Assembly (NCBI RefSeq): GCF_016865365.1
Contig: NZ_AP024469.1
Coordinates: forward strand, 434,001-498,000
Length of the DNA stretch: 64,000 bases
Reading direction: 5' to 3'
Source of the DNA: Geobacter sp. SVR
GTDB taxonomy: Bacteria > Desulfobacterota > Desulfuromonadia > Geobacterales > Pseudopelobacteraceae
The stretch's first letter is position 1, and each line of letters begins with the position of its first letter. The translations under genes and the position numbers were made by a program. Positions 18,940-28,528 of this stretch are shown piece by piece. Under the pieces are notes generated by a model. It ran no database searches. It saw only the letters and a list, made by a program, of their open reading frames with translations, and was not told the DNA's origin.

Positions 18940-19830
18940 TCAGGAGGAGTGCTGCAGATATTCGCGTATCCCCTGGCGGAACTGGCGTGGCTCGAACCCG
19001 AAGGTCAGCTTCCAGGCGCCGTCGCAGGTATTTCCCTCCAGCAGCATCTGGAGCTGGTCCATGGTGATCGGGAATTGCGGTATACGCTGCAGGGTGGGAA
19101 TCATCAGCTTCATCAATCCGACCGGCAGGCGGGGCTTAACGGGAGGGCGCGTCCCCGTGGCTTCGGCCACACTGTCCAGCAGTTCCAGGTAGGTAAGCCG
19201 CTCGTTGCCGCACAGTTCGAAGCAGTGTCCGATGGTTTGGGGCAGTTCCAGTGCAAGGGCGAAACAGCGGGCCACGTCGTCGGCATGGATCGGCTGGAGG
19301 CGGTAGTGTCCATCCCCGATGACCGGCATGACCGGTGCCAGGCGCAATTGCGCCGCCAGCATATTGACGAAGGCATCCCTGGGACCGAAGATCAGCGACG
19401 GACGCAGGATGGTCCACTCCAGCCCGCTGTGGCGTACCAGTTCCTCGGCCCGAAATTTGGTGCGGTGATAATCGGAAACAGCAGCGGGGCGGGTGCCCAG
19501 GGCCGACATCTGCAGAAAGCGCCTGATGCCGCACTGTCTGGTCATGGCCAGCATGTTGCCTGTGGCCTGCACATGCAGCTTTTCGAAGGTGATGCCCCGG
19601 CCGGGGTATTCCCGGATGATCCCTACCAAGTTGATGACGGCCTGACATCCCTCTGCTGCCCGTTCGAGGCTCTCCTGGCGGGTAACATCCCCCTCGATCT
19701 GCTCCACGTCCGGTGCGATATCCGCTGAACGACGATGGATCAACAGGCGCAGACTATGTCCCCGCCGCAACAGCTCGCGCTGGAGGTGGCTTCCCACGAA
19801 ACCGGTTCCACCGGCAATGAAGATCTTCAT
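18940..19830 (-). CDS. NAD(P)-binding SDR protein, NDUFA9-like
   Basis: A 296-residue extended/atypical short-chain dehydrogenase. It opens with MKIFIAGGTGFVGSHLQREL, a GxxGxxG nucleotide-binding loop, and keeps the family segments LVGIIRE, YHRTKFRAEE and LRPSLIFGPRD. The NDUFA9-like group binds NADPH and is linked to complex I or quinone metabolism in other organisms; in bacteria the role is open. The start at 19830 is set by GGAGGGG upstream; a frame to 19914 is longer but unsupported. The tyrosine-lysine pair (YHRTK) is conserved. Confidence 0.85.
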   Translation of the reverse strand: MKIFIAGGTGFVGSHLQRELLRRGHSLRLLIHRRSADIAPDVEQIEGDVTRQESLERAAEGCQAVINLVGIIREYPGRGITFEKLHVQATGNMLAMTRQCGIRRFLQMSALGTRPAAVSDYHRTKFRAEELVRHSGLEWTILRPSLIFGPRDAFVNMLAAQLRLAPVMPVIGDGHYRLQPIHADDVARCFALALELPQTIGHCFELCGNERLTYLELLDSVAEATGTRPPVKPRLPVGLMKLMIPTLQRIPQFPITMDQLQMLLEGNTCDGAWKLTFGFEPRQFRQGIREYLQHSS

Positions 19831-19952
19831 GGTCCCCTCCTGCCCATCAGCGTTCTCGGCAGCCGCGGCATCGGGATGCTTCCGGAGGATGCAAAGAAAC
19901 CGTGCCCGTCCCATCTACATCTATTGTAGCATCAAACCGGCGAGCCAGGCTC

Positions 19953-20537
19953 TTACTCGGCGCCGTTCGCGAAGTGGCGGACGAACCGGCGTACCTGCGG
20001 CATGAAACTGTGAAAGTCGTCCCGCAGGTCCTGGTAATGCTCCACCAGTTCCTGTTGGCCGCCGGCCAGCGGGTTCGGCCGCCTGACCCGTTGCGCCATG
20101 CGTTCCAGTGCCCTGCCGATGCCTGAAATCTCCCGATAGGAGGGGAGCAGTTCCTCGAAGATGATCGGTACGAGCGACTGGAGGTTCGGCGGCAGCCACT
20201 CCCGGTTGCGCTCGACCATCGAGCGCGCCCGGACCAGGTAACTTTCGAAGCTCTCCGGCGACCATTCGATCCACTCCACCACCAGGAAATGATCGTAGAA
20301 CAGATCGACCAGCACGCCGCGGTACAGGCCGTAGTGCGGGGAAAGCATCTGCCGGCTGTGCCGGAACGGGAGTGACCGTTCGGCAAAGGCGTCGATGCCG
20401 CGATGGAGCCTGAGCCCCTGCTCGATTCCCTCCGGATAACTCTTCACCAGGGGACCCTTGACGAAATCCCCCATGAAGTTGCCGGTCAATAGGTCTCCAT
20501 CGTCCCCGGACAGCAGCAGGTGGAAAAGAAAATTCAT
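19953..20537 (-). CDS. acpH: Acyl carrier protein phosphodiesterase (AcpH/DUF479)
   Basis: A 194-residue HD-like hydrolase. It opens with MNFLFHLLLSGDDGDLLTGNFMGDFVKG, where family members have NxLAHLxLA and GNxxGDFVKG, then LRLHRGIDAFAE and LVDLFYDHFLVVEW. AcpH removes the phosphopantetheine arm from holo-ACP. The gene lies in the middle of a minus-strand run between recD and the SDR gene, 72 nt after recD. Confidence 0.85.
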   Translation of the reverse strand: MNFLFHLLLSGDDGDLLTGNFMGDFVKGPLVKSYPEGIEQGLRLHRGIDAFAERSLPFRHSRQMLSPHYGLYRGVLVDLFYDHFLVVEWIEWSPESFESYLVRARSMVERNREWLPPNLQSLVPIIFEELLPSYREISGIGRALERMAQRVRRPNPLAGGQQELVEHYQDLRDDFHSFMPQVRRFVRHFANGAE

Positions 20538-20609
20538 CGCGCCCTCCCGAAAGGTGGCGAATCGAAGAGAAGCCGGGCGCGCATGGCGGTTGCGACAGGC
20601 GACATCAGG

Positions 20610-22406
20610 TCAGATCCACAGTCTGTCACGCAGGCCGGAATTCCGCACGATACGGCGCTCCACGGCAAACCGGAGGGCCTCTTCCGTTCCCCAGATCTCG
20701 ATCCGGCTGCGGGCCCTGGTGACGGCGGTATAGAGCAGCTCGCGGCTGAGCGCCTCGGAAATGCGGTCCGGAAGTATCAGCAATACCCGATCGAATTCGG
20801 AGCCCTGGCTTTTGTGGACTGTCAAGGCAAAGGCAGGTTCCCAGGGAGGCAGACGCAGCGGTGAGAGGGACCTGAGTCCACCGTGGGGATCGGAAAAAAA
20901 TGCGGTCATGCGGTCGTTGTCTTCGGCCTTCATCAGCACGGCGGTATCACCGTTGAAGAGCCCCAATTCATAGCTGTTGCCGGTTACCATTACCGCCAGA
21001 CCACTGCAGGTTTGCCCTTCCGGGCGGCGCAGCCCCAGGGCGTGTTCCGCCAGCCGGTTCAGGTGTCGCACTCCGCCGAGGCCTTCGCGGTAGGGCGAAA
21101 GCACCCGGAAACGCTCCAACTGCTCCAGTCCCGCTTCCGGGCTCGTGGCTGCGGCGTAAGGGGCGTACCCTTCCGTTACGGCTGCCGCAAAAGCCTCCTC
21201 GAAAGCCGCCCCCTCGGGGATCTGCCGCCACAGCAGATCAGCATGGCTGCCCGATTGCAGCAGATCGAACGCCTTGCCAGCCTCGCCCGCATTGATCAGA
21301 CGGCTCACGGTGCCGATGGCGCTGGCATCGCCGAAACGGTAACTGGTACGCAGTTGGACTACAGCATCGGCCAGAGGTGCATGAGCGCTCCCTGAGGCGG
21401 GTTCCGCGTCAGGGAGCGGAGTGCCGGTATCTCTCAGCAGTGAGCGGAAGGCTTCAGAAAAGGGTACCTGTCGGCCATGGTTGCAGATATCGGCCAGCAC
21501 GGCACCCGCCTCGACCGAAGCGAGCTGGTCCCGGTCCCCCAGCAGGATCACCCGGGCAGAGAGCGGAAGCGCGTCGAGCAGTCTGGCCATCAGCGGCAGA
21601 TCGACCATCGAGACCTCATCCACAACCAGCAGATCGCATTCCAGCGGGTGGCTGCGGTTATGGCGGAAGCCGGTGGAGCCGGACACCCCCAGCAGGCGGT
21701 GGATGGTCTGCACGTCGTCCGGTATGCGCTCCCGGACCTCATCGCTCAGCTCCAGCCGCTCGATGGCCTGCAGGATTGACTGGCGCAGGCGCATGGCAGC
21801 CTTGCCGGTGGGGGCGGTCAGGGCAATACGCAGGTCGCGCGCACCGGCCTGTTCGATCAGCAGGGCCAGTATTCGTGCGACGGTAGTGGTCTTGCCGGTG
21901 CCGGGCCCGCCGGAGACCACCGTGAAGCCTCTGGTTACGGCCGCCGTTGCGGCCACGCGCTGCCAGTCGGTCTGACCGTCTCCGGACGGAAAATAACGGT
22001 CCAGCCCCTTCTGCAGCAGCTCCCGGTCGAACGTCACGGCTGCCGAGCGGGCCAGGATGCCCTCGGCTATCAGGCATTCATGATTCCAAGAGCGATGCAG
22101 GTAGAGCCGTCCGGCTCCATCCAGCACCAATGGGGTGTAGTCTCCCGGCTGCCCCACCGTGCTGCAGGCTGCCAGGACCTGCTGCCACGGTTCAGTCTGC
22201 GGCGTCAGCAGCCTTTCTCCCGGTTGGAACGGTAGCACGCCCTGCCCGCTTCCCTCTGCCAGGTCCAGGCAGGCATGTCCGCGGGAGGCTGCCGCGCTGG
22301 TCAGAGCCGCAGCCAGCCATAGTTCTCTGCCCGGACTGTCGTCGATCCCGTTGATGAAGTCAGCGAAATGGTGATCGAGAACGCTCAGTTGAATGGGATC
22401 GTTCAT
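20610..22406 (-). CDS. recD: Exodeoxyribonuclease V alpha subunit (RecD)
   Basis: A 598-residue superfamily 1 helicase. Motifs in order: Walker A VVSGGPGTGKTTTVAR, motif II LLVVDEVSMVD, motif III LGDRDQL, motif V LTVHKSQGSEFD, motif VI YTAVTRARSRI. The protein starts with a RecB-interaction-like domain (about 1-140). With RecB and RecC it forms the end-resecting repair nuclease; neither is in the window, so the operon is split or distant. The start at 22406 has GAGGAA upstream. Confidence 0.92.
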   Translation of the reverse strand: MNDPIQLSVLDHHFADFINGIDDSPGRELWLAAALTSAAASRGHACLDLAEGSGQGVLPFQPGERLLTPQTEPWQQVLAACSTVGQPGDYTPLVLDGAGRLYLHRSWNHECLIAEGILARSAAVTFDRELLQKGLDRYFPSGDGQTDWQRVAATAAVTRGFTVVSGGPGTGKTTTVARILALLIEQAGARDLRIALTAPTGKAAMRLRQSILQAIERLELSDEVRERIPDDVQTIHRLLGVSGSTGFRHNRSHPLECDLLVVDEVSMVDLPLMARLLDALPLSARVILLGDRDQLASVEAGAVLADICNHGRQVPFSEAFRSLLRDTGTPLPDAEPASGSAHAPLADAVVQLRTSYRFGDASAIGTVSRLINAGEAGKAFDLLQSGSHADLLWRQIPEGAAFEEAFAAAVTEGYAPYAAATSPEAGLEQLERFRVLSPYREGLGGVRHLNRLAEHALGLRRPEGQTCSGLAVMVTGNSYELGLFNGDTAVLMKAEDNDRMTAFFSDPHGGLRSLSPLRLPPWEPAFALTVHKSQGSEFDRVLLILPDRISEALSRELLYTAVTRARSRIEIWGTEEALRFAVERRIVRNSGLRDRLWI

Positions 22407-22554
22407 CGTGGATATTCCTCGTTGCGGCACGCCATCCCGTTATCCTTCCGCCGGATCGACCCGGGAAGGCCAAAAAGCCGTCGGGTCACCGATTTTTCCC
22501 GTGGGGCCGCGTTTCCGTGATACCTCTGTCGGGAGCTCGTCTGGCACCTGTTGC

Positions 22555-23043
22555 TCAGGCGATGGTTCTGAGGGTTATCCAGGCCGTGACGATGTAGCGC
22601 AGCAATTTGCCCGAGGCGACCAGCAGCGCGAAGAGCCAGAAGTTGATGCGCATCATGCCCCCCACCAGGCAGAGCGGGTCGCCGATCAGCGGCACCCAGG
22701 AAAAAAAGAGCGAGAACGTGCCGTACCTCTGGTAATAGGCCCGGGCTCGCTCCTGCTGTTCTTTTGAGACGCGGAACACACGTTCGATCAGCCAGGTGCC
22801 ACCGTAGACGCCGGCCAGGTAGGTGGTGACCGCTCCCAGGCAGTTGCCGGCGGTGGCGACCGTGATCGTGGCCGGAACGGAATAGCCCTTGACCAGCATC
22901 AGAACCAGCAGCCATTCGGATCCGATCGGCACCAGCGTGGATGCCAGCAGGCTCATCGTGAAAAGTGAGCCGTAGCCGGGCTGGCTGAGCCAGTCGTGCA
23001 GTACGACAGGATACGTCAATACTATATTGTCAAAATTGCCCAA
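22555..23043 (-). CDS. VTT-domain (DedA/YqaA-like) membrane protein
   Basis: About 162 residues with four or five hydrophobic segments. Family marks: STLVPIGSEWLLVLMLVKG, the GNCLGAVTTYLAG loop, and FFSWVPLIGDPLCLVGGMMRI, matching the YqaA branch of the VTT (DedA/SNARE-associated) superfamily. These proteins act in lipid carrier or phospholipid flipping. The frame opens with TTG at 23043 without a good ribosome site, so the exact start is uncertain. Confidence 0.8.
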   Translation of the reverse strand: MGNFDNIVLTYPVVLHDWLSQPGYGSLFTMSLLASTLVPIGSEWLLVLMLVKGYSVPATITVATAGNCLGAVTTYLAGVYGGTWLIERVFRVSKEQQERARAYYQRYGTFSLFFSWVPLIGDPLCLVGGMMRINFWLFALLVASGKLLRYIVTAWITLRTIA

Positions 23044-23128
23044 TTCGTTACAATACCCTTGCCTTCAGGTCCCCATGGAGAAATGGCTCCCATTGTAACG
23101 GGAATTTCTTTTTCGGCAAGGAGTGAAT

Positions 23129-24169
23129 ATGCAAAAGGGCAAACCGGCGAAGAAATATTCACAGGCGGGGCGGCTGCATACCATCATCCGCCTGCTGGAG
23201 GCGCGGCGCGGCATGACTCTCGATGATCTGGCCGAGGAATGCGGCGTTGACCGGCGTACGATCCACCGTGATTTGAACGCCGTGGAGGAGGCTGGCTACA
23301 CCCTGACCTCCGAGTGGCAGGAGGGCAGGAAGGTTTACGGCTTCCTGACCCGCTCACGCAACATCCCGCCGATCACCTTTACGCTGCAGCAGTTGATGTC
23401 GCTCTACCTGCTGCGCTCGCTGGGCGCCCACCTGGGCGGCACCCCTTTTCAGGCCGGCATCGATGAGCTGTTCCGCTCGATCACCTCGGTTCTGCCCGAC
23501 CGCTACGTGGCCCACCTGGAGCGGATAGCCCGCGTGTCGCTGCCGCTTCTGCACGGCGCCCGCGACTATTCGGCCGCTGCCGGGCATGTGGAGGAGCTGC
23601 AGCGGGCCCTGCTGCACCAGTACCGCATCCGGCTCGACTATGCAAAGAAAGGGCGGGGCCGGGCCGAATCCTACGAGCTGGACCCCTATACCCTGGTCTT
23701 TCACAAGGGGGGCATCTACCTGCTGGGGCTGGCGCACAACCGCAAGGGTGTGCGGTTGTTCGCCCTGGAGCGCATCCGCGGGATCGAGGTCACCCGCCAG
23801 CGCTTTGAAATGCCGGAGGGCTACCGGCCGGAGAATCACTTCACCAAGGCCTTCGGACTGGTGAATGAACAGCCGGTGAACGTGAAGGCGCGCTTCTCGG
23901 CCGAGGTGGCCCATACGGTCATGGGCCGCCTCTGGATGCCTGGCCAGAGCGTAGCCAGCGACAGGGAGGGGCGGGTCACGATCGCCTTTGAGGCAGCGGG
24001 CAAGATGGAGTTGATCTCGTGGATCCTCTCCTATGGTGTGCACGCCGAACTGCTGGAGCCCCCCGAGTGGCGGCGCGAGATCAAGCAGCAGCTCCGCGGA
24101 ATGCGGGAATTCTATCGCAAGAAAGAGAAAAAGGCGGGCATCGGGGCGACCGATTTTCCTGGCACGTGA
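23129..24169 (+). CDS. HTH/WYL-domain transcriptional regulator
   Basis: A 346-residue regulator. An N-terminal DeoR-like winged helix (residues about 12-65: RLHTIIRLLEARRGMTLDDLAEECGVDR-type helix-turn-helix, then TIHRDLNAVEEAGY) is followed by a WYL domain (about 140-235: RIRLDYAKKGR, DPYTLVFHKGGIYLLG, FALERIRGIEV) and a WCX C-terminal part. WYL domains sense nucleic-acid or nucleotide ligands. ATG 23129 is chosen because GGCAAGGAG lies 6 nt upstream; a GTG at 23123 abuts that box. It is divergent from the VTT gene. Confidence 0.9.
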   Translation: MQKGKPAKKYSQAGRLHTIIRLLEARRGMTLDDLAEECGVDRRTIHRDLNAVEEAGYTLTSEWQEGRKVYGFLTRSRNIPPITFTLQQLMSLYLLRSLGAHLGGTPFQAGIDELFRSITSVLPDRYVAHLERIARVSLPLLHGARDYSAAAGHVEELQRALLHQYRIRLDYAKKGRGRAESYELDPYTLVFHKGGIYLLGLAHNRKGVRLFALERIRGIEVTRQRFEMPEGYRPENHFTKAFGLVNEQPVNVKARFSAEVAHTVMGRLWMPGQSVASDREGRVTIAFEAAGKMELISWILSYGVHAELLEPPEWRREIKQQLRGMREFYRKKEKKAGIGATDFPGT

Positions 24170-24315
24170 CACTGTGATGCAGAGGCTCCGGGGCCTGCAC
24201 GACTCTGGTGGAAGTGCGGGCGCAGGCGGAGAATCTCCAGGCTCCATTGTTTGACAATGCCGGTACAGTGATTTATAAATGATGCCCCTCTTTTATTTTC
24301 AGGAATGAAGACATC

Positions 24316-25461
24316 ATGACAGATACGACACAGCTCACCGACATCATTACCGCCCGTATTGCCGACCAGGGACGCATTACCTTTGCCGCCTTCATGGAGG
24401 CGTGTCTCTATGAACCGGGCCTGGGCTACTATACCTCTCCCGGCCGCAAGGTCGGTGCCGAAGGGGATTTCTACACCAGCATCTCGGTGCATGCCGCCTT
24501 CGGCCGGGTCATTGCGCGGGAGATCGCCCAAATGTGGCGCAGCATGGGCACCCCGGAGGAATTCACCCTGGTGGAATGCGGGGCCGGCAACGGCCGGCTG
24601 GCCTGCGACATCATGGGTTACCTGGCCGAACGAGAATCGGACCTGTACCGGGTTCTCAACTTGGTGCTGGTGGAGCGGGAACCATCGCTGGAGGCGGCCC
24701 AGGCCGGGCTCCTGGAAGCGCACCGCCAACGGGTCAGCTGGCTGACGCCCGAAGCTCTCACCAGTGGCTCCTTCACCTTCAGCGGCTGCCTCTACTCCAA
24801 TGAACTGATCGATGCCATGCCGGTCCATCGGGTCGTGATGACCGAAGAGGGGCTGCAGGAGATCTATGTCGCCATGAGGGAGGGTATGCTGGCCGAGGAG
24901 GCGGGGCCGCTGTCGACCCCGGAGATTGCCGGCTACCTGGAGAGGATCGGCATAGAACTTCACCCCGGCAAGGAGGCCGAGATCAACCTGGCGGGGCTTG
25001 GCTGGCTGGCAACCGCTGCACGGGCGTTGCGACAGGGTTTCATTCTGACCGTCGATTACGGGTTCCCGGCCAAGGAGCTCTTCGCTCCCCATCGCAACCG
25101 CGGCACGCTGTTGTGCTACCATCGTCACACGATCGAGGACAATCCCTATATCCGCCTGGGACAGCAGGACATCACCTCGCACGTCGATTTCACCAGCCTG
25201 ATCCGGCGCGGCGAAGAGCTGGGGCTGCAGGAGGTCTGGTTCGGCGAGCAGTACCGTTTCCTGATTTCAAGCGGCATCATTGAAGAGCTGGAGGACCTGG
25301 AGCGTTCCGACCGCTCCGAAGAGGAAAAACTGCGGGTCAGGTTGGCGCTCAAGAAGCTGATCATGCCCGAAGGGGGCATGGGCGACACCTTCCGGGTGCT
25401 GATCCAGTCCAAAGGGGTCGAGACTCCCCGGTTGCGCTGCCAGCGCGGGATCGGGGGCTGA
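24316..25461 (+). CDS. SAM-dependent methyltransferase, MidA/NDUFAF7 family
   Basis: A 381-residue COG1565-type protein. Signatures: RITFAAFMEACLYEPGLGYYTS, then GDFYTSISVHAAFGRVIA, the SAM-binding VECGAGNGRLACDIM, and YSNELIDAMPVHRV, followed by ILTVDYGFP. Mitochondrial NDUFAF7 methylates an arginine of a complex I subunit; the bacterial substrate is not established. It overlaps no gene but is followed after 2 nt by the HAD gene, so the two are cotranscribed. Confidence 0.88.
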   Translation: MTDTTQLTDIITARIADQGRITFAAFMEACLYEPGLGYYTSPGRKVGAEGDFYTSISVHAAFGRVIAREIAQMWRSMGTPEEFTLVECGAGNGRLACDIMGYLAERESDLYRVLNLVLVEREPSLEAAQAGLLEAHRQRVSWLTPEALTSGSFTFSGCLYSNELIDAMPVHRVVMTEEGLQEIYVAMREGMLAEEAGPLSTPEIAGYLERIGIELHPGKEAEINLAGLGWLATAARALRQGFILTVDYGFPAKELFAPHRNRGTLLCYHRHTIEDNPYIRLGQQDITSHVDFTSLIRRGEELGLQEVWFGEQYRFLISSGIIEELEDLERSDRSEEEKLRVRLALKKLIMPEGGMGDTFRVLIQSKGVETPRLRCQRGIGG

Positions 25462-25463
25462 GG

Positions 25464-26114
25464 ATGCCGTTGAACGGTTCCCACGATATCCGCTCGATCG
25501 TGTTCGATCTGGATGGCACCCTGTATGTCTCGGACGCCTTTGCCGCCACCATTCAGGATGAGGCGGCCGCCTATATGGCAGACCTGAAGGGGCTTTCCCG
25601 GGATGAGATGCGCCGGCTGATGGCCGCCACCCGTGTGCGCCTGGCCGAGGCAACCGGGGCGGTCCAGACGTTGAGTGCGGTCTGCACCGAGCTGGGGGGC
25701 AGCATCCCGGCGCTGCATGCCCACTTCGAGAGGCACTTGCGGCCCGAATCGTTTCTGATGCGGGACAACCGGGTGATAGCGCTTCTGGAGCGCCTGCACC
25801 GGCGTTTTTCGCTGTATATCTACACCAACAACAACCAGGCGGTGGCAACCCGCATCATCGATTACCTGGGGTTCAGCGCCAGCGTGGACGGCCTGTTTTC
25901 CATCGACGACGGGTGGCGGGCCAAGCCGGACGACATCCGGCTGGAGCAGATTCTGGCTGCGGTCGGGTCGAAGCCGGCCGAAGTGCTGTTTGTCGGCGAC
26001 CGCTACGAGGTCGATCTGAGGCTTCCGGAACAGAAGGGCTGTCCGATTTTTCTCAGTCAGAGCGTCGAACAGTTGCTGCGGCTGGACGAATTGCTGGCCA
26101 ACGGAAAATGCTGA
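25464..26114 (+). CDS. HAD-superfamily hydrolase
   Basis: A 216-residue HAD-IA-type phosphatase. Motif I SIVFDLDGTLYVS carries the nucleophile and acid/base Asp pair; motif II YIYTNNN; Lys in WRAKPDDI; motif IV FVGDRYEVDL. A helical cap lies at about residues 25-85. The sequence pattern resembles pyrimidine nucleotidase-like (SDT1-type) members, but the substrate is unclear. The GAGG ribosome site lies in the stop region of the preceding gene. Confidence 0.87.
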   Translation: MPLNGSHDIRSIVFDLDGTLYVSDAFAATIQDEAAAYMADLKGLSRDEMRRLMAATRVRLAEATGAVQTLSAVCTELGGSIPALHAHFERHLRPESFLMRDNRVIALLERLHRRFSLYIYTNNNQAVATRIIDYLGFSASVDGLFSIDDGWRAKPDDIRLEQILAAVGSKPAEVLFVGDRYEVDLRLPEQKGCPIFLSQSVEQLLRLDELLANGKC

Positions 26115-26162
26115 ATCGGATTAGGTGCAAAGCCGGGTTTATATCTCTAAAGGAGAATGTGT

Positions 26163-26621
26163 ATGAGCGAGAACAAGGAGTTGCTGGACGCAGTCATGCG
26201 GGCCATCGAGCTGGAGAAGGAAACCTTCGATTTTTACACCAAGGCTGAGCACACCACCTTCAACACGGCGGGCAAGCGCATTTTCAAATGGCTGGCCAAG
26301 ACCGAGGAGGCCCATTACCTGAAGCTTTCCGACCTGTACAATTCGCTGCATGAAAGCGGGCGGTGGGTATTTTACGGCGGCTCCGACTTCGCGCTGGCCC
26401 CGGCCGGCGCCGATGAGCAGAAGGTCAGCTTCGACACCGACGATATCGTTGCGCTGGAGATCGCCCAGGGCATCGAGAAACGGGGCATCGAACACTACGA
26501 AGCTTTGATCGCCCGTGCCGGTGACCCGGAGGGCAAGGCCATGCTGGAGACTCTCAGAAACGAGGAAATCGAGCATCTGCGGGTGATTACCGAGAAGCTG
26601 GCGGAAGTGAAGAAAAGCTAG
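26163..26621 (+). CDS. Rubrerythrin/ferritin-like di-iron protein
   Basis: A 152-residue four-helix protein. Diiron-ligand pattern: ELEKETFDFY (Glu), EEAHYLKL (ExxH) and later EKRGIEHYE and NEEIEHLRV (ExxH). This is the ferritin-like fold of rubrerythrin without the C-terminal rubredoxin domain. It probably handles peroxide or iron. The start at 26163 is preferred over 26157 since AAAGGAG is too close to the first ATG. Confidence 0.85.
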   Translation: MSENKELLDAVMRAIELEKETFDFYTKAEHTTFNTAGKRIFKWLAKTEEAHYLKLSDLYNSLHESGRWVFYGGSDFALAPAGADEQKVSFDTDDIVALEIAQGIEKRGIEHYEALIARAGDPEGKAMLETLRNEEIEHLRVITEKLAEVKKS

Positions 26622-26632
26622 GCTGAGGTTAG

Positions 26633-26678
26633 AGGTTGAGGTTAAGGAAAAGCTTTTACTCAACCTTAACCTCAACCT
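26633..26678. repeat. 15-bp perfect inverted repeat between convergent genes
   Basis: Arms 26633-26647 and 26664-26678 are perfect reverse complements built from GAGGTT units; the 16-nt loop contains AAAAGCTTTT, itself palindromic. GAGGTT also occurs just before the left arm, so the arm is a short tandem repeat. It lies between the stops of the convergent rubrerythrin-like and dtd genes and may end both transcripts, but no long T-tract is present. Confidence 0.75.
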
Positions 26679-26681
26679 GTT

Positions 26682-27119
26682 TCATCTCTGAAGTATGAAG
26701 GTTACCGGTCCGTCGTTGACCAGCGACACCTGCATGTCGGCCTGGAAAATGCCGGTGGCGACCGGCAGTCCCAGTCGTCGGGCCGCCTCGACGAAATAGT
26801 CGTACAGCCGTTTTCCCTCTTCCGGCGGGGCGGCCGTATCGAAGGAGGGGCGGCGCCCCTTGGCGCAGTTGCCCGCTAGAGTGAACTGCGATACTGCCAG
26901 CAGCTCTCCGCAGATGTCCAGCAGCGACAGGTTCATCTTGCCGGCCTCGTCTTCGAAGATCCGCAGGGTGACGATCTTCTCCGCCAGCCAGTCGGCCTGC
27001 TCCTCTCGATCCCCTTTTTCAATCCCCAGCAGCACCAGGATGCCCCGGCCGATTCGGCCGACGATCTCCCCATTGACAGCAACCGACGCCGATGTAACGC
27101 GTTGAATGACTGCTTTCAT
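26682..27119 (-). CDS. dtd: D-aminoacyl-tRNA deacylase
   Basis: A 145-residue enzyme that hydrolyses D-aminoacyl-tRNAs. It opens with [18 protein letters not shown], contains the catalytic SQFTLAG motif and closes with the cross-subunit segment [10 protein letters not shown]. The usual GxP cis-proline segment is in the C-terminal part ([10 protein letters not shown]). Length equals the family's. Confidence 0.96.
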   Translation of the reverse strand: MKAVIQRVTSASVAVNGEIVGRIGRGILVLLGIEKGDREEQADWLAEKIVTLRIFEDEAGKMNLSLLDICGELLAVSQFTLAGNCAKGRRPSFDTAAPPEEGKRLYDYFVEAARRLGLPVATGIFQADMQVSLVNDGPVTFILQR

Positions 27120-27163
27120 TGCCGAATCTTCCTTTTTACCACTTCGCCCGCTTATCCATGTCG

Positions 27164-28450
27164 TTATTTCAGGCTGACCCGCGACTCACCCTGGGCAATG
27201 ACCTGAACCGACAAGCGATCGTCCTTGACGGTTGCATCGCCAAGAGCCAAGGATCTGACTGCACCGCTCATTTTTACATGCTCGGCTATTTGCGTTGAGG
27301 ACAATGCCGAGGAGGCTTTGAGCCTGGCCTGCTCCAACTGTTCCACGACCGAGGCGTCAAGCTTGGTCTTGATCGTGTCGCGAATGGTGCTGCTGAAGAG
27401 CCAGCTTCCGACGCTGATCAGCCACCCGGCGTTCTTGGTGTCGAAGTCGACCTCCTCGAAGGTCAGCGTATTGTTCTGGACGTTGTGCACTGGCTTGGCA
27501 AACAGCGTCAACTGCCCGTCAAAATCTCCGGTGGTGGTCAGAACGACCACCAGCCGTCCGTTTTCACCCTTCAGGCTGAAGCTCTTTATGGTGATCTTCT
27601 TGTCCTCGCCAAAGGTCTTGTCCAGCAGCACGGGGTTCAGCGAATTCACCAGATCGGCGAAGAAGATGTCGGTGGCCAGCTGGATATGAAAACTTTTGTC
27701 GAAGGATGACAATTGCTGTACGGGAGGCAGCGGCCTGGCGGAAGCTGCAGCCGGCCTCGGGCCTACCGTTACCTCGGCACCGGTAATGACGCCGAGCGAC
27801 AGCTGAATCTGATTGTTTGCCGCCAGGAGCGGACTCATGACGATCTTTTCAGGGGTAAGCTTCAGCCAGGCGCTGAATTCCTTGCTGACCAGGATCGGGG
27901 AAAAAGCATTCTGCCACAAGGGGGCGACCCGCGATCTGAGCTGGACGGCATCGTTGATCTTCGTGTCGATGACAGGGGTGAGGAGTTTCTGCACCGGCTG
28001 GGAGACCGCCTCGACCATGCTTTTGGGTTTCAGGGACAAGGGGCCGAGCTTGAGCGTATCGGCCAGATTGTCCGACAGGCCGGTATAGTACAGTTCGGTC
28101 TTGAGACGCCAGTCCGGGGTGACGTTCACCTTGGCCTTGAAACGCAGCCCTGCCCGAAGGGGATAGCTTTCGTACAGGGCATAGCTGAAGGTCAGCTGCA
28201 CCGGCAGGGTGAGATAGACGTAATTGTCGGCCGCCGTAACGACCGCCGGGCCGGTGCGCAGCACGGTGACCGATGTCCCCAGGCCCCCCTGGCCTTTGTA
28301 AAGTTGCTGGGGGAGCGACTGGTTGATGATGGCGGCCAGATCGCTGGCAGAGGCATCCACGCTCAGGTTGATGGAGGAGGGTGGCACAGCGGCGAAGGCG
28401 CAGGTTGTGCTCAGTAACAGCAATATGAATGGGATTACGATTCGGTACAC
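27164..28450 (-). CDS. DUF4403 family exported protein
   Basis: A 428-residue protein with a Sec signal peptide (residues 1-20, cut after AFA). The mature part is a pair of beta-rich domains with the DUF4403 pattern: [23 protein letters not shown] near the start, [13 protein letters not shown], and [17 protein letters not shown]. The family resembles lipid-binding TULIP folds in periplasmic proteins, but no function is established. It may lie in the same transcript as dtd (44 nt gap). Confidence 0.75.
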   Translation of the reverse strand: MYRIVIPFILLLLSTTCAFAAVPPSSINLSVDASASDLAAIINQSLPQQLYKGQGGLGTSVTVLRTGPAVVTAADNYVYLTLPVQLTFSYALYESYPLRAGLRFKAKVNVTPDWRLKTELYYTGLSDNLADTLKLGPLSLKPKSMVEAVSQPVQKLLTPVIDTKINDAVQLRSRVAPLWQNAFSPILVSKEFSAWLKLTPEKIVMSPLLAANNQIQLSLGVITGAEVTVGPRPAAASARPLPPVQQLSSFDKSFHIQLATDIFFADLVNSLNPVLLDKTFGEDKKITIKSFSLKGENGRLVVVLTTTGDFDGQLTLFAKPVHNVQNNTLTFEEVDFDTKNAGWLISVGSWLFSSTIRDTIKTKLDASVVEQLEQARLKASSALSSTQIAEHVKMSGAVRSLALGDATVKDDRLSVQVIAQGESRVSLK

Positions 28451-28528
28451 AATAAAGGGCCTCCTGAAATATTTTTATGGCTGCCGACGGTGAGAGCAGC
28501 GGCACTACAGGTCAATGGCGTTTTCGAC

